Below are positions 58,031 to 64,000 of a stretch of 64,000 bases of DNA, piece by piece (the stretch's first letter is position 1; each line of letters starts with the position of its first letter). The DNA comes from Sphagnum magellanicum (Eukaryota; Streptophyta; Sphagnopsida; Sphagnales; Sphagnaceae): assembly GCA_021904315.1 (NCBI GenBank), contig CM038925.1, forward strand, positions 8,620,501 through 8,684,500. Direction: 5' to 3'. A program made the position numbers and the translations under genes. A model generated the notes under the pieces. The model did not search any database. It saw only the letters and a list, made by a program, of their open reading frames with translations, and was not told the origin of the DNA.

Positions 58031-61000
58031 ATGGGTCACACTAATGCAAAACTTTGCCAAAAAATAATTTATCACAAAATAAAATTTGGATGGGTTTCTT
58101 CAATTCTGCTCTTTCATTTCTCTAAATTGCAATGCATTGAAGAAAACTTTTGTTTTTGGGTTGCACAATTGTGCTCTTGTTAAATCTTTAGACCTTTTTG
58201 AAGTTCTTTTTTTAAAAAAATTCAGAAACTTTGGTTGGATGGCTTCTTGAATTCTACTCTTCCTTAAAAATATTATTATGCCTTGAAGAATTCATTTTTA
58301 TTTTATTTTTTCTTAGAAAGAAAGAAAGAAAAATCAAGATGTCTCTTTGTGCTCTTCATTATGGCTTAAAGAATCAAAAATAATTGTTCCTAAATTCTGC
58401 TTTAGTCTTAACCTTGGAAAAACCAAAACTTTTGACTTTAGCCAAAGTAGATTGGAGCTAACTTTATTTTACTTTTCAATTCTTTTAGAATTTTCAAAAT
58501 GAGATTATTTTGCTAAAAAAACATCTTTTTTCCTTTTTTTTTCCTCAAACTTTCTTCCACAAAAGACCAAAAATTTGCCACCAAAAAATCTCTTAGGTGG
58601 AGTGAGGCTAATGTGAGCATATGTTTTTAACCCACAAAAAAAATTTACATGGATCTATGTGCAAATGAATAACATTATGACTTTTACACTCTTTCAAATA
58701 GTATTCAAGTATGGGGGTTCCAATCAAACCTTTTTCATTCATATCATCTTTCATCAAAAATTCCTTTCTTGAAACTCAAAAGAAAGGTGTCAAACATGTG
58801 ATTTTATTTTATCAATTTTGTTTATTTTTATTTTTTTCACAATGTATGGTGTCTTATGGATTTTTGAGGTCTTAACTCCTTTTCTTTACTTTTGGTAATA
58901 TTTACTTGACATTTAAGGATGTTTCTTTCTAATTTTCACATTATGCACTATTTTATTTTTATTTTTTCCCTAGAATTTAGGTTTTTTTTTTTAAGGTCCA
59001 ACGAGGTTCAATAATTCATTGGATTTCAACTTTCAACCCTTAACACATCACAAAGTTCACTTTAATGTGGTTTCAAACAATGTTGTTTGATTTTAGGTTT
59101 TTAAAAGAACCTTTAGTTTTGGTTCCTACAATTTTCATAAAAACAAAGAATCATCAATTTTGTTTCTTTAAAATTTTCAAAATATGAAAACCCATCAGTT
59201 TCAAGTTAGGATCAATTGTTTTTACCATTGATTTTCAATTATAATGGTTCTTATCTTGATAGAAACAATTAGTTTGAGTTTTAATCCAAGTATAAGTTTT
59301 AAGGTGTAAAAATGCCTACCTAATTCTAAACCCATAAAACAAAATATGCATCCTAAGTTGTTTTCTTGTTTCCATAAATAACAAGAAGACTAAAGTCATG
59401 ATGAACTTCAACATTCAAAAACATGACATGAAAGGGTTAGGAAACAAACATGAAACAAAGTCAAAATAATTTCTACAATACAAAAAATTGAAAATTCAAT
59501 GAATTATAAAATCATGGGCTTCATGGAACCATAATACAACCAATAGCCATGGCCTAGAGATGGTTTCATTGTTTTTCACCATTTTGTATTCATTTGCACT
59601 TTCCCACATCACACAATAACCAACATCAGTACCCAAACATAAACTTGAAACAAGCAAGTTGTTTTTAAAAACTTGCAAACAACAAACTTTTTTCAACTCA
59701 TAAGTTTAAAAAGTTCCAAAGATGGACAACATTAAAGTTCAAGTTCTCCTTCAAACAACCCACAATTAAACAATTCATTGTCCTCCATCAATGTGTCTTC
59801 AACCTCTATGAATTCATTTAACAAACCATGTTTCCTTCTTTCACAACCCATGTGAATGTCATGTGACCAATTTTTGTTGATCATATTGTACCAATTCAAA
59901 TTGTCCACTTCAAGTTTGGATAGCCATAGGTTTGTTATCATTCATACAATGGTGAAAATCCACTTGATTTTAATTTGAAAACCCATGATTCCAAGGATCT
60001 AACATGTTAAAAAGCAACATGAAGAAATTCATTTTCATGACCAACCTATCACATCATCAGGTTCTCACAATCCTTGGGGTCCTCTTGTGAAAACATTATA
60101 ACATGTGCAATTCATTCTTCAATAAAACATCCATTACACCATTATTTGACACCTATTATCCCAAAAAAAAATCAACGTCAATAGTAACAAAGGGTTCAAG
60201 AGGAAGAACACTTCAAGTGTTCAAATGTTTATAAACTTCTACAAGTCATGGCATGACCATCTTCCAATCATATTATTCAACAATAACAAAAGCTCAACAA
60301 TACCCACATAGTTGCTTATAGCTTTCAAGTTTTTGTGATGGGGGTTCAACATAATGTCCATCATGTTATGTGCCTTTTAAGGAGAGAAGATTTTTGCAAA
60401 AGCAAGGAAAGGCTACATAACTTCAATCACTTGGCTTAGCAAGCAAAGCTTCATAAATTGAAGTTATAAGTCAAATCACCTTAGACTAAGGGCTATAATA
60501 AGGTCTCCATTGCATAAACTTGTCCTTTCATTTCATTCATCAAAGTAAAAAATAAAAATTATTGCATTAGATAGTAACAAAAACCATTGGATTAGTTCAA
60601 ATGCATTGTTTTATAGCATGCATCAAAAATTTGAAAATCATCCTTGCAATTGCCCATGTTTAATCAATAGGCACCCACATGCTAACAAATGAATTGTTTA
60701 ATAATCATATCACATATTTATTGCATTCATATATTCCAAGGTTTATTAGATCAAGACAACCCATGATGCAAACCTAGTTTTCACTAATAATTTAAGTTTA
60801 ACATCCATGCATGCCTCCTTCCACGCTTTGCCTAATATTTTTGTCCATATGATTGAGTTGACTACAAGTTAACCTCCCACAAATCCATACAAACCTTGCT
60901 ATCATTTGTAGCATATTGTGCTACTTTTGACATAACATGACCCCAACATGTCCCAAAAAATGGAACTAAAATATGCAGAAATGTTGGGCCAAAACCATTT

Positions 61001-62970
61001 TGTTTAACCAAACTAGCATGGTTTCACTTTTTTTCATTCAATTTTAATTTGTAAGGTCACATATTGAACACATGTGAAGTTCCTCTTATTAACATGTGAC
61101 ATTATGTTCTTCAAAAAAGGCTTGCAATTTGCACCCTAGTAAATGTTATCATTACTAATTTCACATGAATATATTTTGTAGTTTTTCATGTTCATACAAT
61201 TAGTTAATTTATTATATATTACATTGTCAATTTTGAACTTTTTCTAACATTATGGTAATTGGAATCAAGTTTTATAATGAATTTTACATAAAACATTACT
61301 AACATATATTTATTGGATCATCTAGTGAAGCAAAACATTATTAATATCTATTATTGCTTCAATTGGTGGCCCCCATATAAACGTTTCTCTTCAATTTTTC
61401 AACTTCCAAGTGCTCAATTGTTAATTTTAGGCTTTTCAAAAGTCAAATCTTCAAACACTCCAAAAATCTCTTCCTTTTTTCAAAAATTTTAAATCCTTGA
61501 TAATTTAAACAAATAAATGGATGAATTTTTGCATGAATCTACCAAAACAAATTGGGATTCCAAATGTAGAAAGGGTACCTCTTCTAATCTTGGTCAAAGT
61601 CTTCAAACAACAAGTTATAATAGTTTTAAAGTTGACTACCATTGCTAATTTCCACACATACATGCAAGAAATGGTTTGAAATACATGCATGTATTTCAAT
61701 GCATGTATATCACGTGTATTTTAACATGTATATTGATTTCCCACAATAAATTAGGATTTTCACATTGTACAATCCCATTTCCCATTTACAAAAATAAATT
61801 ATTACTTGTTATTAAGCATAGTTGATTTGCATTAGGTATTTTTTTGCTACTAAACAAGTGGTTCCTAACAATAAAATAAAACTTACATCTTTTAGTCCAT
61901 TTTTTCCAATTACATTTCCTTGTAATAATGTTTTTTTAATGTTAAATTTTGTAAAATATGAAGGAACTTACATTGCCCCATGGCTTCCATTGTAACCATA
62001 TACAATATTTTAATCCATTCACAAAAAAATTCAAGATCTAATCCATCCTTCACTTTTGGACCATATGAAAATCTAACCAAAAAAGCCAAGTCCCCTTGTT
62101 TTAAGTCTCAACATTAAGTGGCCCAACATATTAAGACTAAAACATGACATGGCAAAACAAAATGCAATTCAATTCAATCCCAACCCTTGATTCCTTTTAC
62201 AAAAAATGTCCAATATTTTATTGTTCACTGAAGATTGGAATCAATCCCACTTTGCTTAAAAGAGCATATGACCAAAATGTATTTATTTATTTACTTTATT
62301 ATAACACCTTTAATTTTAACTAAGAATAATCCATCCAATTGTTATTTATCAAAAAAACTTACACATTATGAATGATGCAAAAACTATGTAGGTATGCTTA
62401 GTGATTAGTTTCATAATTTAGCAATAAAATGTAATCATTATGCAAATATTAAATTTTACATGAAATGAATTTGAATCAAAGATCATCACAAGCTACTTCA
62501 CATTTTTTTTTAAACCAAGAATTAAGAAAGGAATCTAATGCAACTTAAAAGTTTGGTTTGTGACAAACATTACTAATGACACATACACCAATAAGCTTGA
62601 TTGAATTAATTTTAAGCTGAAGGAACAATTCATTGGTCCATAGTCTTCAATAAATTTATACTTTAAAATGGGGTGTGTGCTAAAGCTAGTAATAATGTAA
62701 ACACGGTAAGTAGACAAAGTTTTAATTTCTAATGGAAAATTATTGTGTTACAAATCCTTAGACCTTAGAAGCTTTTAATTTTTAATGTAAGGTAAAGCCA
62801 AAGGGCAAGAGCATTACCAAAATAATGGCCCATGCAAGGTGGTAGTTGAACATAGTCCTAATTTTGGTAATGCCCAACGGTTTTACTCAACATAAATACA
62901 ACAACAAATTTTTTTCCTTTTTGGGCCAATGGACATGATTTGATTGATATGTATGGTTCAAATTATTTAG
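58031..62970. other. AT-rich intergenic, no gene seen
   Basis: Both strands were read. Two minus-strand frames at 59496-59941 (66 and 69 codons) and one at 61505-61699 have no recognisable domain. No RNA gene or clear mobile element was identified, though decayed repeats are likely. Confidence 0.45.
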
Positions 62971-62975
62971 AAAGG

Positions 62976-63710
62976 GGTCTATTCACAATTGGGGTACCTA
63001 AAAGGACTATTTCATAATCAAAGGATTACATTAAAAAAATTTAGATTTTTATAATATTTATTGTGTCACAATCATAATGTATCATTGTGTGCCTAAAATT
63101 AAAATAATGTCATATTGACCAAATAAAAGTATCTAAATATATATTGGATATTTTATCAATGTCCTTTTGAGTCTTCTAAAACAATTGTGTTAATTGTCTT
63201 AACTACAATATTATATATGAGGAATCAAATAGGAGTGTATTAAATAGTACAATGGACCTCAAATTTTTTCTATGAATAAAAAATGTTTACATTTATGTTT
63301 AGCAAAGTTCATTAGATGCATTTGAATCACTCATAAACCATATGACAATTTCAAAGGCCACAAAATTCCCTTTTGTGGGGTTACATGGAAAATATCTTTT
63401 TTTTTTTGCGATTTGGTTTATTGTTTACATTCATTAAGCTTGAAATTTGTAACCTTAGATGCAAATTACATTTGCGAAAAAAAATCATGCAAAAAAATTA
63501 AGTTTAATATATTTTTTGGATTTAAAACAAAGTATTTATGCATGATAATTTGCACGTGAAAAATCACCACCACCATACAAATAATCTTATTTTGAATTAT
63601 TGGATTTTTTTCAATTAAATTTTTCTTGTGTAGATTTTATTTTGGTAGATAATGTAAAAATTTCTATATATTCCTATGGTTCTTAGGGACACCCCAATTG
63701 TGAATGGACC
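62976..63710. mobile_element. Non-autonomous TIR element, copy 2 (735 bp)
   Basis: The left end 'ggtctattcacaattggggt' and right end 'caccccaattgtgaatggacc' are inverted and match the termini at 10918-11676. Internal blocks such as 'atgtccttttgagtctt' are shared when one copy is reversed. 'aaag' flanks it on both sides (62971-62974 and 63712-63715) as a possible target duplication. No coding content. Confidence 0.8.
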
Positions 63711-64000
63711 CAAAGGTGAAGTGAAAAAATGAATTTGTTCAAAATGCAAAACAAAATTAGCAAAAATGAAAAAAAAAATGCCATCACAATATGTTTGCAA
63801 AAAAATAATATTATGCATGTTTAATGAATTGAAGCTACGAGGAATTAAATAATTAAATACAGAATTCAAATTTTGTGAAAAAAAATTACAAAAACAAAAA
63901 ACAACTACAAACTTCAATAAACTCAAGAAGAATTAAAGTTGCTTTCAAATTTTTTTAAACATTGTGGACCACAAACTTGCCAATGTGTTGGATTCAACTT

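Noticed and set aside
59496-59941. Two adjacent minus-strand frames as a transposase piece
   Set aside because: The residues gave no convincing family pattern.
1-64000. tRNA, rRNA or snRNA genes
   Set aside because: A visual scan for B-box-like and conserved core motifs found no acceptable cloverleaf; a tRNAscan-SE or Infernal run would be decisive.

Overview
The window looks like repeat-rich nuclear DNA of a land plant. It is AT-rich and gene-poor. Its host genes have short GT-AG introns, and the recognisable host proteins are a plant lipid transfer protein, a plasma-membrane H+-ATPase fragment and a ZUFSP-type protease. Plant-like hAT, Helitron, Ty1/copia and LINE remains fill much of the rest. 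A seed-free plant (moss, lycophyte or fern) or another large plant genome fits best, because a Helentron-type element is present. That placement is inference; no marker here fixes the species.

Layout. 1-1.9 kb: worn Ty1/copia fossil. 2.1-4.6 kb: decayed Q-rich, host-like sequence. 6.1-6.5 kb (minus): LTPd-type lipid transfer protein gene. 8.6-10.3 kb: LINE fossil. 10.9-11.7 kb: a TIR element whose sister copy lies at 63.0-63.7 kb in the opposite orientation. 12.4-13.8 kb (minus) and 20.4-23.0 kb (plus): two decayed hAT-like transposases of one family. 18.5-19.1, 25.2-25.5, 30.2 and 36.0-36.6 kb: copies of one dispersed repeat, the last a long foldback. 25.5-30.0 kb: a mosaic in which two exons of a plasma-membrane H+-ATPase gene sit directly in front of a truncated Helitron helicase, bracketed by a shared repeat module. 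30.8-32.8 kb (plus): a four-exon gene for a Val/Glu/Pro charged-repeat protein, the least familiar gene here. 36.6-41.9 kb (minus): a nearly full Helitron with Rep, PIF1 helicase and three short in-frame introns. 43.6-44.0 kb: Tourist-like MITE. 46.2-46.8 kb: possible OB-fold/RPA-like remnant. 47.2-47.85 kb: tandem array of near-palindromes. 48.9-52.9 kb: Helentron fossil (Rep-helicase plus a terminal AP-endonuclease-like domain). 55.5-57.2 kb (minus): intact two-exon ZUFSP-type peptidase gene. 57.2-63 kb: AT-rich, no gene seen.

Only three loci look like working host genes: the lipid transfer protein, the charged-repeat protein and the ZUFSP-like protease. They are unrelated in function and far apart, as expected for a plant genome. 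The other coding signal is transposon-derived. The main interest is the charged-repeat gene, the H+-ATPase/Helitron chimera with matching splice phases, the Helentron with its endonuclease, and the palindrome array.
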